Source: Paenibacillus cookii
GTDB taxonomy: Bacteria > Bacillota > Bacilli > Paenibacillales > Paenibacillaceae
NCBI RefSeq assembly: GCF_018333375.1
Contig: NZ_BORW01000023.1
Location: 19,320 to 83,319, forward strand
Length of the DNA: 64,000 nt
Reading direction: 5' to 3'
The position numbers and the translations under genes are program-made. This document shows, piece after piece, positions 15,432 to 23,882 of this stretch; the stretch's first letter is position 1, and each line of letters opens with the position of its first letter. The notes below the pieces were generated by a model, which had not been told where the DNA came from, searched no databases, and worked only from the letters and a program-made list of their open reading frames with translations.

Positions 15432-18227
15432 TCAGTTCACTCCGCAGGATAGGTACAATTGAGCGATGTCCTCCGCCTTCATCGGACGGCTGAAATAATA
15501 GCCCTGCATCAGATAACAGCTGCGGGCAGCCAAAAACTCGGCCTGCTCCTTGGTCTCGACCCCTTCGGCAATGACGTTCAGGTTCAAATTCTGGGCCAGC
15601 GTAATAATCGTGTTCGTGATGGCCGCATTGTCGTCGTCCTTGATGATGTCCTGCACGAAGGATTTATCGATCTTCAGCGTGCTGATCGGAAAGTTTTTCA
15701 AATACCCCAGGGAGGAATAGCCCGTCCCGAAATCATCGATGGCAATATTAATGCCCAGACCCTTAAGCTGCTCCATCGTTCTGAGCGTCACGTCGGTGTT
15801 TTTGATGATCTGGTTTTCGGTGACCTCCAGGTGCAGAAATTCCGGCGACAGGTCGGTTTTTTTCAAAATGTTTTTCACGACGGTGAACAGGTTGTTCTGC
15901 TCGAACTGCCTGACCGACAAATTGACGGATACGCTGATCGGCGGGAATCCTTTTTTATGCCACTTCTTGATCTGCATACATGCGTTCCGAAGCACCCATT
16001 CCCCGATCGGGACAATGAGCCCCGTCTCTTCGGCGATCGGAATGAACTCGTCCGGCGGCACCATGCCCTCTTTCGGATGATTCCAGCGCAGAAGCGCCTC
16101 CACGCCGACGATCGTATTCGTTTTATAATTGATTTGGGGCTGGTAGTAGAGAATGAGCTCGTCCTGATCAAGCGCTTTGTATAACGCGTTTTCGAACTTG
16201 ACGATTTCGAACGTCCTCGTGTCCATGCCCGTGCTGAAAAAGTGATAGCTGTTCCCGGATATCTCTTTCGATTTATACATCGCGGTGTCCGCATTTTTGA
16301 TCAGCGTTTCGCTGGTGTCCCCATGATCCGGAAACAGGCTGATGCCGATGCTCGTTTTGATGTACACTTCATGGTCTTTGACGTAAAACGGTTCCTCGAA
16401 CGAAGCGATGACCTGGTTAACGACCTTCGAAATCTCTTTTTTGCTTTTGATGTTCGGCAGGAAAATCGTAAACTCATCCCCGCCTTGGCGCGAAACGGTC
16501 GCGCTTTTCGGAATGGAGTCAACGAGCCGTTTGGCAACGTCCCGCAGCAGCAAATCGCCGTAGGTATGCCCCAGCGTGTCGTTAATGAATTTGAAACGGT
16601 CCAAATCCAGGTACAGAAGCGCTATTTTCCCTCCGTTCGCTTGGGCGTATTTAATGCCCTGATCGAGCCTGTCTTTGAGCAAAACCCGGTTAGGCAGGCC
16701 CGTCACGCTGTCAAAGTAGGCATGGTATCTGATTTCCTCCTCCATCTGCTTTCGTTCCGTAATGTCTTTGAAAGTCACGACGTCGCCGACGATATCGTCC
16801 CCTTCCTTGATGGATGAAATGACGTATTCGACCGGAAAGCTGGAGCCGTTCTTGCGGTAAAAGCAGTCGTCCGCATGGCATTTATCCCATTTGCGGTAAT
16901 CCATGCCGTCCCCCCGCTCCCTATCTTCACCCTTGCCGTAAAAAATAACGCTGGCCGGCTGGCCGATCAGCTCCCTGGCTTCATAACCGAGCATCGCCTC
17001 GCCGGCGGGGTTGCAAAAGGTGATGTTGCCCTGAAGGTCCAGGCCGAAAATCCCTTCGCCGGCCGAGTTGAGGATGAGCTCCTTCTCCCGGCTCAGATGC
17101 TGAAGCTCGGCCACGACCCGCTCCAGTTCCCTGTTCTTGAACGTAATTTCAGAAGTCCTTTCCTCGATGATGACTTCCTGCTTCTCCATGTAAAGCAAAT
17201 TCGACAACGTCGAAGCCGTGGCTTCCACAATGGATTGGCACAGCTGGATCGTGGCTTCCGAATACGTCATGATTTTTTCGCCGAGATTGACCACCGCGAT
17301 GACGCCTAGCACTTCCCCCATCGAAACCAGCGGAAACATGTACATCCCTTTGATCCCGAAATCCCGGCAAGCCTCATGGTTAGGCCTGTCGTCCTTGGAA
17401 ACGTCCGGAATGATGATCACTTTTTTCGTGCGCACGACCTCGTGGAAAACGCGATCATTTTCCGGGTCGATTTTCACCCTTTGATGCGTTCGCATCCAGT
17501 CTTCCTCGGACCAGTCGCTGTCCTTGCTCAGCTTGGCGGGTTTGATTCTTTTCCCGGCGAGCGGGTCCAGCAAATGGGCCCCGATGTTGTAGTTGTTCAG
17601 CACTTTGGCGATATAATAAAAGCTTGTGTCCAGCCCCTGCTGCATGGTCGAGCACATCGATAAGTTGCGTGTCACGTCAAGCAGAAGCTGCTTCTCGGCG
17701 ATCAGATTTTCCTTATGCGTCAAATTGTTGGCGTTGCGGATGGCCACGGCCGCCATATTGACGTAGGCCTCGACCGTCTGAATCTCCGATTCCGTCAAAT
17801 TCATCGGAATGCCGTAATCAAAAAGAAACACGAGCCCAAACAGCTCCTGCTCATACGAGATGGGAAGAACGAGCAGCGATTTGATCTCGAAGCCTTCGAT
17901 CGCCCAGGAGTCGGGGCGCCGATCTTGTGATGTGTCCGGAATGTAGATCGTTTTTTGCGTTTCGATCACTTCTTTGGCGAGCTGATCGCGGTTGGTGTCG
18001 ATGATATGCATGTCCAGCGTCATCCCGTTGATGATCTCGGGTTTGCCGACATACCCCCTAAAGGTCCCATCGCCTTGCGGCAGATAAATGCCAACCGAAT
18101 CGCATTGGACGATCTCCTCCGAAATAGCTGTCGTTACATGCTGCAATACCTCTCGCAATTCCAATTTGGTGTTGATCAGTTTCGTAATATTCGCGAGCCG
18201 GGAATACCTCGTTTGCTCCTTAACCAT
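15432..18227 (-). CDS. GAF-GAF-PAS-GGDEF-EAL dual c-di-GMP protein
   Basis: A 931-residue soluble sensor enzyme. In order: GAF domain (about 13-165), second GAF domain (about 185-345), a helical linker, PAS domain with PAC segment (about 380-495, ending GDVVTFKDITERK), GGDEF domain (about 500-665) and EAL domain (about 680-925). The diguanylate cyclase signature GGDEF is intact at 582-586. The phosphodiesterase motifs EAL at 710-712, DDFGTGYSSLG and VIAEGVET are intact too, so both activities may be present and switched by the sensory domains. No RxxD inhibitory site is visible upstream of GGDEF. ATG 18227 is chosen over 18248 because GGGGAG lies 8 nt upstream of it and overlaps the start region of the longer form. 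A 488-bp AT-rich region lies upstream. Confidence 0.95.
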   Translation of the reverse strand: MVKEQTRYSRLANITKLINTKLELREVLQHVTTAISEEIVQCDSVGIYLPQGDGTFRGYVGKPEIINGMTLDMHIIDTNRDQLAKEVIETQKTIYIPDTSQDRRPDSWAIEGFEIKSLLVLPISYEQELFGLVFLFDYGIPMNLTESEIQTVEAYVNMAAVAIRNANNLTHKENLIAEKQLLLDVTRNLSMCSTMQQGLDTSFYYIAKVLNNYNIGAHLLDPLAGKRIKPAKLSKDSDWSEEDWMRTHQRVKIDPENDRVFHEVVRTKKVIIIPDVSKDDRPNHEACRDFGIKGMYMFPLVSMGEVLGVIAVVNLGEKIMTYSEATIQLCQSIVEATASTLSNLLYMEKQEVIIEERTSEITFKNRELERVVAELQHLSREKELILNSAGEGIFGLDLQGNITFCNPAGEAMLGYEARELIGQPASVIFYGKGEDRERGDGMDYRKWDKCHADDCFYRKNGSSFPVEYVISSIKEGDDIVGDVVTFKDITERKQMEEEIRYHAYFDSVTGLPNRVLLKDRLDQGIKYAQANGGKIALLYLDLDRFKFINDTLGHTYGDLLLRDVAKRLVDSIPKSATVSRQGGDEFTIFLPNIKSKKEISKVVNQVIASFEEPFYVKDHEVYIKTSIGISLFPDHGDTSETLIKNADTAMYKSKEISGNSYHFFSTGMDTRTFEIVKFENALYKALDQDELILYYQPQINYKTNTIVGVEALLRWNHPKEGMVPPDEFIPIAEETGLIVPIGEWVLRNACMQIKKWHKKGFPPISVSVNLSVRQFEQNNLFTVVKNILKKTDLSPEFLHLEVTENQIIKNTDVTLRTMEQLKGLGINIAIDDFGTGYSSLGYLKNFPISTLKIDKSFVQDIIKDDDNAAITNTIITLAQNLNLNVIAEGVETKEQAEFLAARSCYLMQGYYFSRPMKAEDIAQLYLSCGVN

Positions 18228-18715
18228 CACACGCTCTCCCCTTGTCATCTTCGTTTGACATCGATGTATGGTCCTGCTAAATATGAACTATTTATGTTAT
18301 ATAGGCGTATGATCTCCCTATCCTAGACTTCCGTCATGCGTGATGAAAAAATATAAGGTCCTATTTTCCTTATTTTAACTCAGAACGGTATCTTTTTTAT
18401 ATATCGAATACTAAAAAAAATAGTAATTTTTAGTTATTTCCCCTATGATCAGCGAAATTGAGGCGCTAAAAGGGGTAGATGCGTCGGGTAAGGGCGATTT
18501 TTGAAAAAGGAAAGCTTGAAAACTCGCGGAGAATACAAGAAATCATGTAATTTAAAGGAAGACGTTTCCGGGAAAGAGCTCTTGCGATGCAGGTACATTG
18601 GTTGCGCTTCTTCCTGATCGGGGATTGTTTAATGGAATCATACCCGCGACTTCTTGACGATACGAAAAAAAGCCCCCTCGCTTTGCGACAAAAGGACTTT
18701 CTATCGGTTCGCGGT
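18228..18715. other. AT-rich 488-bp intergenic region
   Basis: Clearly more AT-rich than its surroundings between about 18260 and 18470. It holds the upstream region of the GGDEF/EAL gene (minus strand), several AT-rich palindromic stretches (for example ACTAAAAATTACTATTTTTTTTAGT near 18408-18432 read on the minus strand in part) and, near 18664-18700, a TCGC-AAA-GCGA hairpin followed by seven T residues on the minus strand, which may end the ferredoxin-NADP reductase transcript. No gene and no known riboswitch was recognised. Confidence 0.5.
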
Positions 18716-19765
18716 TTACCCCATCATTTTTTTGACGAGATCCCGGTTTCTGTCTTTGAACGCTTCGTTATGCGAGGAGACCATGGCGACCGCGTCGGCG
18801 TCCGGCTGAAGGAACCGTTTCGCCTTGTTGACGGCGTTGGCCGCATCCTGGAAGGCCCCCGCAATGAGGTGCAGCTTGCCTTCATGTTTGAGGATATCCC
18901 CGGCCGCGTACAATCCGGGAACGGAGGACTCGCTGCTTGGCGTGCCCGCTATGAAATATTCGTCGGCAATGTCGATTTTGAGGTCGCTTTGCTGCAGCAA
19001 GGTCGTGTCGCGTTCATATCCGTGATTGATGATCACGTCATCCACGTACAGCTCCATCACGTCGCCCGTCTGCTGATGGGTCAGTTCGACGCGTTCGATC
19101 GCTTCATGGTCTGCGCGGGCATGCAGCTTGGTAATCGTCCGATGGAACAAACATTCCACCGAGCTGTTCAGCAGCTGTTCCACGGAAGCTTCGTGCCCGT
19201 TCAGCGCGTCCTTGCGGTAGGCGACGTAGACCTTTTTCGCGATGGGTTCCAGCTCGTTGGCCCAGTCGACCGCGGCATTGCCCCCGCCGGAAATGATTAC
19301 CGTTTTATCCTTGAACCGCTTCAGCGATTTGACCGTATAATGCAGGTTGCTGATCTCGAAACGGCTTGCGCCTTCGATCTCCAGCTTCTGCGGATTCAGA
19401 ATGCCGCCGCCGACGGCGATGATGACCGTCTTGGAGAGATGGACGCGCCCCGAACTGCCATGCAGCTCGAAAATTCCGGCCCCCCGCCGCGTAATGGACT
19501 CGACCTTTTCGTTCAGCACGACCTCGGGGTTAAACGTCAGCCCCTGCTGCACCAGCTGCTCGATCAGCTTGGCTCCGGGAATCGGCGTCAAGCCGCCGAC
19601 GTCCCAAATCATTTTCTCCGGGTACACATGTATTTTGCCGCCCAGCTCGGGCTGGAACTCGATGATTTTGGTCTTCATTTCCCGCAGCCCGCTATAAAAA
19701 GCGGAATAAAGCCCGGCCGGCCCCCCGCCGACCACTGTCATATCGAAAATTTCTTCCTGACCCAT
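18716..19765 (-). CDS. Ferredoxin--NADP(+) reductase, thioredoxin-reductase-like (YumC/YcgT type)
   Basis: A 349-residue flavoprotein with an FAD-binding motif FDMTVVGGGPAGLYSAFYSG at residues 6-26, an NADPH-binding motif VIISGGGNAAVDWANE at about 150 and the C-terminal GLYAAGDILKHEGK FAD loop. It lacks the CxxC redox motif of true thioredoxin reductases, as expected for the Bacillus-type ferredoxin-NADP reductases. It would pass electrons between NADPH and ferredoxin/flavodoxin; the Fur box in its promoter and its divergence from a siderophore importer suggest a role in reductive iron release or iron-starvation metabolism. ATG 19765 is supported by GAGGAG; in-frame starts further upstream overlap the promoter region. 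The assignment to family is firm; the role in iron metabolism is inference. Confidence 0.93.
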   Translation of the reverse strand: MGQEEIFDMTVVGGGPAGLYSAFYSGLREMKTKIIEFQPELGGKIHVYPEKMIWDVGGLTPIPGAKLIEQLVQQGLTFNPEVVLNEKVESITRRGAGIFELHGSSGRVHLSKTVIIAVGGGILNPQKLEIEGASRFEISNLHYTVKSLKRFKDKTVIISGGGNAAVDWANELEPIAKKVYVAYRKDALNGHEASVEQLLNSSVECLFHRTITKLHARADHEAIERVELTHQQTGDVMELYVDDVIINHGYERDTTLLQQSDLKIDIADEYFIAGTPSSESSVPGLYAAGDILKHEGKLHLIAGAFQDAANAVNKAKRFLQPDADAVAMVSSHNEAFKDRNRDLVKKMMG

Positions 19766-19807
19766 ACCCGCTCGCTCCTCAACTTTATTTATAATCATTC
19801 TTATTAA

Positions 19808-19822
19808 TGATAACAATTCTCA
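19808..19822. promoter_or_regulatory. Fur box of the ferredoxin-NADP reductase promoter
   Basis: TGATAAC-A-ATTCTCA matches the 7-1-7 Fur consensus TGATAAT-N-ATTATCA in 12 of 14 positions and lies just downstream of the -10 box of the minus-strand promoter. A further inverted repeat ATCATT-CTTATT-AATGAT at 19794-19811 overlaps it, suggesting more than one Fur dimer. Confidence 0.8.
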
Positions 19823-19833
19823 TTCTCAATAAA

Positions 19834-19862
19834 AATATACATGGATTTTCCTTGATTTTCAA
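19834..19862 (-). promoter_or_regulatory. Sigma-A promoter of the ferredoxin-NADP reductase gene
   Basis: Minus strand: -35 TTGAAA (19857-19862), 17-bp spacer, -10 TATATT (19834-19839). It is back to back with the siderophore-operon promoter; the two -35 boxes are 7 bp apart. Confidence 0.75.
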
Positions 19863-19869
19863 GATTCTA

Positions 19870-19898
19870 TTGACATCGACGCAAAATCAACTTATTCT
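19870..19898 (+). promoter_or_regulatory. Sigma-A promoter of the siderophore importer operon
   Basis: -35 TTGACA (19870-19875, consensus), 17-bp spacer, -10 TATTCT (19893-19898). The start point would be at about 19905, leaving a leader of roughly 118 nt. Confidence 0.75.
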
Positions 19899-19909
19899 TT
19901 TAACGATAT

Positions 19910-19924
19910 TGAGAATCATTATCA
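19910..19924. promoter_or_regulatory. Fur box of the siderophore importer operon
   Basis: TGAGAAT-C-ATTATCA matches the 7-1-7 Fur consensus in 13 of 14 positions and lies immediately downstream of the start point, a repressing position. Confidence 0.88.
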
Positions 19925-20022
19925 GTCATGTCCGAACATATTATGCTCCATTTAGGAGGGTTTATTTCGGCAATCATATCTTGTCTCTAAAAAATATTTT
20001 GCTATATAAGGGAGGGCCACTC

Positions 20023-20811
20023 ATGGTTCGGCTGTACACTACGGAACTCAGCATCGGCTACGGCGAACGCTCTATCGTCAAAAATCTCAGCGTCAGCATT
20101 CCCGACAAAAAAATCACCGCCATCATCGGCTCCAACGGATGCGGCAAATCGACGCTGCTGAAAGCGATCACCCGCATTATTCCGCACCAGGGCGGCACGG
20201 TGATTCTCGACGGAGAGGACATCGCCAAGGAGAATACGAAGCTGCTGGCCAAAAAAATGGCCATCCTGCCGCAAACGCCCGAAAGCGCTGCGGGGCTGAC
20301 CGTCGGCGAGCTGGTGTCGTACGGGCGTTTTCCGTACCAAAAAGGCTTCGGGCGCCTGACGCCGCGCGACGTCGAGGTGATCGACTGGGCGCTCGCGGAG
20401 ACGGGCACGAAGGATTTCAAGTACCGCTCGGTCGATACGCTTTCCGGCGGACAACGCCAGCGGGTATGGATCGCGATGGCGCTCGCCCAGGAAACCGATA
20501 TCATCTTCCTCGACGAGCCGACTACATACCTGGACATGGCGCATCAGCTGGAAGTGCTCGAACTGTTGCAGAATCTCAACACAGAGCAGCAGCGCACCAT
20601 CGTGATGGTGCTTCACGACATCAACCAGGCCGCCCGTTTCGCCGATTATCTCATCGCGCTGAAGGACGGGGAAATCGTCAAAACCGGCAGCGGCGAGGAA
20701 GTGATCCGCCCCGAAGTGCTGAAGCAGGTCTATTCGATCGATGCGGCCGTCGGCCGCGACCCGCGGACCGGGAAACCGATGTGCGTCACCTATGATTTGA
20801 TCAAAACTTAG
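20023..20811 (+). CDS. Iron-siderophore ABC transporter, ATP-binding protein (FecE/YusV-like)
   Basis: A 262-residue ABC ATPase. Walker A is GSNGCGKST at about residues 38-46, the Q-loop is in AILPQTPE, the signature is LSGGQRQRVWIAMALAQ and Walker B is DIIFLDEPTTYLD, with the switch histidine in VMVLHDINQAARFADY. Length and motifs fit the FecE/FhuC/YusV subfamily that powers uptake of ferric siderophores or haem. ATG 20023 follows GGGAGGG; a longer in-frame reading begins in the promoter region and is not credible. It is the first gene of a four-gene operon (ATPase, binding lipoprotein, two permeases) controlled by a Fur box. The siderophore class (catecholate, hydroxamate or citrate) cannot be read from the sequence. 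Confidence 0.95.
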   Translation: MVRLYTTELSIGYGERSIVKNLSVSIPDKKITAIIGSNGCGKSTLLKAITRIIPHQGGTVILDGEDIAKENTKLLAKKMAILPQTPESAAGLTVGELVSYGRFPYQKGFGRLTPRDVEVIDWALAETGTKDFKYRSVDTLSGGQRQRVWIAMALAQETDIIFLDEPTTYLDMAHQLEVLELLQNLNTEQQRTIVMVLHDINQAARFADYLIALKDGEIVKTGSGEEVIRPEVLKQVYSIDAAVGRDPRTGKPMCVTYDLIKT

Positions 20812-20851
20812 CGGAATCCAAACATATATTTTGAGAAGGAGCGTCAATCCA

Positions 20852-21784
20852 ATGAAAAAAGCATTTTTACCCCTTTTATTATGCCTTATCCTCGCCTTAA
20901 GCGCCTGCAGCAGCAAAAACGGAGCCGACGGCAAGGTGGAAGGAAACGCCGCCGCGGAACAAGCAAGCTCCGAAACGATCACCTACCAATCCGAAAACGG
21001 CCCCGTGAAGGTGCCGGCCCATCCGAAACGCGTCGTCGTTCTCTCCAGCTTCACCGGCAACGTATTGGCGCTTGGCGTCAACGTGGTCGGCGCCGACTCC
21101 TGGTCGAAAATGAACCCGAACTTCAAAGACAAGCTGAAAGATGCGGAAGAAGTTTCGGACGAAAACCTGGAAAAAATCATCGAACTGAACCCCGACCTCA
21201 TCATCGGACTGTCCAACATCAAAAACGTCGACAAGCTGAAACAGATTGCGCCTACGGTCACCTACACCTACGGAAAAGTCGATTATTTGACGCAGCAGCT
21301 GGAAATCGGCAAACTGCTGAACAAGGAAAAAGAGGCGCAGGCCTGGATAGACGATTTCAAAAAACGCGCCGATGAGGCCGGCAAACAGATCAAAGCCAAA
21401 ATCGGCGACAAGGCGACCGTGTCCGTCATGGAAGTTTTCAACAAGCAGCTGTACGTCTACGGCGACAACTGGGGCCGCGGCACCGAAATTCTGTATCAGC
21501 AGATGAAGCTGAACATGCCCGAGAAGGTCAAGGAAACCGCTCTGAAGGAAGGGTATTACGCGCTTTCTCCCGAAGTTCTGCCCGAATTCGCCGGCGATTA
21601 CGTCATTTTCAGCAAGGATCAGGATTCCGGCAATTCCCTGGAGGAGACGGAGACGTACAAAAATATGCCTGCCGTAAAAAACGGCCATGTTTTCGTCGCG
21701 GATGCCAAAGCGTTTTATTTCAACGATCCGATCACGCTGGACTACCAGCTCGATTTCTTTATCAAACATTTCCTCGGGAAGTAG
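20852..21784 (+). CDS. Iron-siderophore ABC transporter, substrate-binding lipoprotein
   Basis: A 310-residue lipoprotein. The signal peptide is KKAFLPLLLCLILALSACSS with lipobox LSAC, so it is anchored to the outer face of the membrane. The mature part is a class III (FecB/FhuD/BtuF-type) binding protein: VPAHPKRVVVLSSFTGNVLALGVNVVG opens the first lobe, IIELNPDLIIGLSNIK is the usual mid-lobe motif, and a long helix links the lobes. It resembles FeuA/YfiY-like proteins that bind ferric siderophores. ATG 20852 follows AGAAGGAG. Conserved arginines in the C-lobe that often contact siderophores are not obvious, which leaves ligand identity open. It is the second gene of the Fur-controlled operon. 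Confidence 0.94.
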   Translation: MKKAFLPLLLCLILALSACSSKNGADGKVEGNAAAEQASSETITYQSENGPVKVPAHPKRVVVLSSFTGNVLALGVNVVGADSWSKMNPNFKDKLKDAEEVSDENLEKIIELNPDLIIGLSNIKNVDKLKQIAPTVTYTYGKVDYLTQQLEIGKLLNKEKEAQAWIDDFKKRADEAGKQIKAKIGDKATVSVMEVFNKQLYVYGDNWGRGTEILYQQMKLNMPEKVKETALKEGYYALSPEVLPEFAGDYVIFSKDQDSGNSLEETETYKNMPAVKNGHVFVADAKAFYFNDPITLDYQLDFFIKHFLGK

Positions 21785-21790
21785 TGCGCG

Positions 21791-22798
21791 ATGGACAAGA
21801 AAACTGGACGAATCCCATTTACGTATAAAATGCTTGCGGCGCTGCTGCTGCTGATTGCCGTCTTCGTGCTGGCGATGCTGGTCGGAGCCGCCGACGTTTC
21901 GGCCAGGGACGTATGGATGGCCTTGACCAGCAAAAGCGCCGGGGAAAAGCTGTCGATGATCCGGGAAATCCGCCTGCCGCGGGAGGTTGCCGCGATCTTC
22001 GTCGGGGCGGCGCTGGCCGTCGCCGGGGCGATCATGCAGGGCATGACCCGCAACCCGCTGGCCGACCCGGGGCTCCTCGGCTTGACGGCGGGCGCCAATG
22101 CCGCGCTGGCTGTCACGCTGGCGTTACTGACCTCCGTCAATTATTTCGGCCTGATGATCGCCTGCTTTATCGGCGCGGCCGCAGGCGCGGCGCTCGTCTT
22201 CGGGATCAGCTCCGTCAAGCGGGGCGGCTTCTCCCCGCTGCGGATCGTGCTGGCGGGCGCCGCCATCTCCGCCTTTTTGAACGCCGTTGCGGACGGGGTA
22301 GGAATTACCTTCAAAATTTCCAAAAGCGTCTCCATGTGGACCTCCGGCGGCCTGATCGGGGCGAACTGGAGCCAGCTTCAGGTGATCGTGCCCTTTATCG
22401 TCGCCGGCATCATCGTTGCGATGCTGCTGTCCAAGCAGCTGACGATCCTTAGCCTGAGCGAGGAAGTGGCCGTCGGCCTCGGCCAGAAAACGGCGCGGAT
22501 CAAAGCGATCCTGTTCGTGGTGACGTTCCTGCTTGCGGGCGCTTCGGTCGCGCTCGTCGGCAGCCTCACCTTCCTCGGGCTGATGATTCCGCATATCGTG
22601 CGCGCCATCGTCGGCACCGATTATCGGTTTGCGATCCCGATGGCGGCCGTCATGGGGGGAGCTTTCATGATGATCGCCGATACGCTGGCGCGAACGATCA
22701 CCGCCCCGTACGAGGCGCCCGTCGCGGCCATTGTGGCGGTGCTGGGACTTCCGTTCTTCCTCGTCATTGCGCGGAAAGGAGGGCAAGCAAGCTCATGA
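21791..22798 (+). CDS. FecCD-family siderophore permease, subunit 1
   Basis: A 335-residue permease with about ten membrane helices. The family motif IMQGMTRNPLADPGLLGLTAGANAA is at about residues 80-105, and the LTFLGLMIPHIVRAIVG segment near residue 260 is the coupling region that contacts the ATPase. It starts 6 bp after the stop of the binding protein and its 3' end overlaps the next permease by 4 bp. It forms a heterodimeric channel with the product of the downstream gene. An additional start is not needed: ATG 21791 gives the usual length. Confidence 0.94.
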   Translation: MDKKTGRIPFTYKMLAALLLLIAVFVLAMLVGAADVSARDVWMALTSKSAGEKLSMIREIRLPREVAAIFVGAALAVAGAIMQGMTRNPLADPGLLGLTAGANAALAVTLALLTSVNYFGLMIACFIGAAAGAALVFGISSVKRGGFSPLRIVLAGAAISAFLNAVADGVGITFKISKSVSMWTSGGLIGANWSQLQVIVPFIVAGIIVAMLLSKQLTILSLSEEVAVGLGQKTARIKAILFVVTFLLAGASVALVGSLTFLGLMIPHIVRAIVGTDYRFAIPMAAVMGGAFMMIADTLARTITAPYEAPVAAIVAVLGLPFFLVIARKGGQASS

Positions 22799-23802
22799 TC
22801 CATCCGTCACTGATCCGCAAGCAGCGCCTGATTCTGCTGATTCTGCTCATCCTGATTGTACTGACGGCCGTCGTCGGCATGGGGCTCGGTTACGCTTCCC
22901 TATCCTTCGATCGGCTGATTCCGACGCTGCTTGGCCAAGGCACGTTCAAGGAAAATTTCGTGTTGTTCTCCGTGCGGCTGCCGCGGATCGTCATTACGCT
23001 GCTGGCCGGGATGGCGCTGGCCCTTTCCGGTTCGATTTTGCAGGGAATTACGCGCAACGAGCTGGCCGACCCCGGCATCGTCGGCATCAATTCCGGCGCA
23101 GGCGTCGCCGTGTCGATCTTCTTTCTCTTTGCTCCGATCGAGGCCGGCTCGTTCATCTATCTGCTGCCGCTGATGGCTTTCATGGGAGCGATGGTAACCG
23201 CCCTCCTGATCTATGTCAGCTCGTACAGCCGCAAATCCGGCCTGCAGCCGGTGCGGATGGTGCTGATGGGCGTCGGCTTCTCCATGGCGCTATCCGGCGT
23301 CATGGTCGTGCTGATTTCGTCCGCCAACCGGGAGAAGGTCGATTTCATTTCCAAGTGGATCGCGGGCAGCATCTGGGGGACCGACTGGCCGTTTATCTGG
23401 GCGCTTCTCCCTTGGCTCGTCGTGCTGATTCCTTTTACGATGTACAAGGCCAACAAGCTGAACATGCTGTCGCTGAGCGAACCCGTTGCCATCGGCGCCG
23501 GCGTATCGCTGAACAAAGAGCGCGTCGTGCTGCTGCTGACGGCCGTTGCCCTGGCGGCTTCCGCCGTGTCGGTCACGGGCGGCATCGCCTTTATCGGCCT
23601 GATGGCGCCGCATATCGCCAAAGCGCTGGTCGGCCCGCGGAACCAGTTGTTTATTCCGGTGGCGATCCTGACCGGGGGCTGGCTGCTCGTGCTGGCCGAT
23701 ACGATCGGCCGCCAGGTCGCGAGTCCGGACGGATTGGCGGCGGGCATCGTGGTCGCGCTCATCGGCGCGCCGTATTTCATCTATTTGCTGCTGAAAAAGT
23801 AA
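22795..23802 (+). CDS. FecCD-family siderophore permease, subunit 2
   Basis: A 335-residue permease with about ten membrane helices. It carries SILQGITRNELADPGIVGINSGAG near residue 85, the same motif as its partner, and GGIAFIGLMAPHIAKALVGP near residue 265 for contact with the ATPase. The ATGA overlap with the upstream gene indicates translational coupling. It is the last gene of the operon and is followed by a strong terminator. Both permeases are full length and show no disruption. Confidence 0.94.
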   Translation: MIHPSLIRKQRLILLILLILIVLTAVVGMGLGYASLSFDRLIPTLLGQGTFKENFVLFSVRLPRIVITLLAGMALALSGSILQGITRNELADPGIVGINSGAGVAVSIFFLFAPIEAGSFIYLLPLMAFMGAMVTALLIYVSSYSRKSGLQPVRMVLMGVGFSMALSGVMVVLISSANREKVDFISKWIAGSIWGTDWPFIWALLPWLVVLIPFTMYKANKLNMLSLSEPVAIGAGVSLNKERVVLLLTAVALAASAVSVTGGIAFIGLMAPHIAKALVGPRNQLFIPVAILTGGWLLVLADTIGRQVASPDGLAAGIVVALIGAPYFIYLLLKK

Positions 23803-23822
23803 CCGCAGTGCTGCGATTCGCA

Positions 23823-23874
23823 AAAAAAGGCTCAAGCCGAACGCGATTTTTAACGCGTCGGCTTGAGCTTTTTA
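23823..23874. terminator. Bidirectional terminator between siderophore operon and propeller gene
   Basis: AAAGGCTCAAGCCGA pairs with TCGGCTTGAGCTTTTT; an ACGCG/CGCG inner pairing is also possible. A run on the left, T run on the right; convergent genes flank it. Confidence 0.88.
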
Positions 23875-23882
23875 GGTCCCGT

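Noticed and set aside
18249..18716. c-di-GMP or other riboswitch in the leader of the GGDEF/EAL gene
   Set aside because: No conserved aptamer core could be matched by eye; only AT-rich palindromes are seen.
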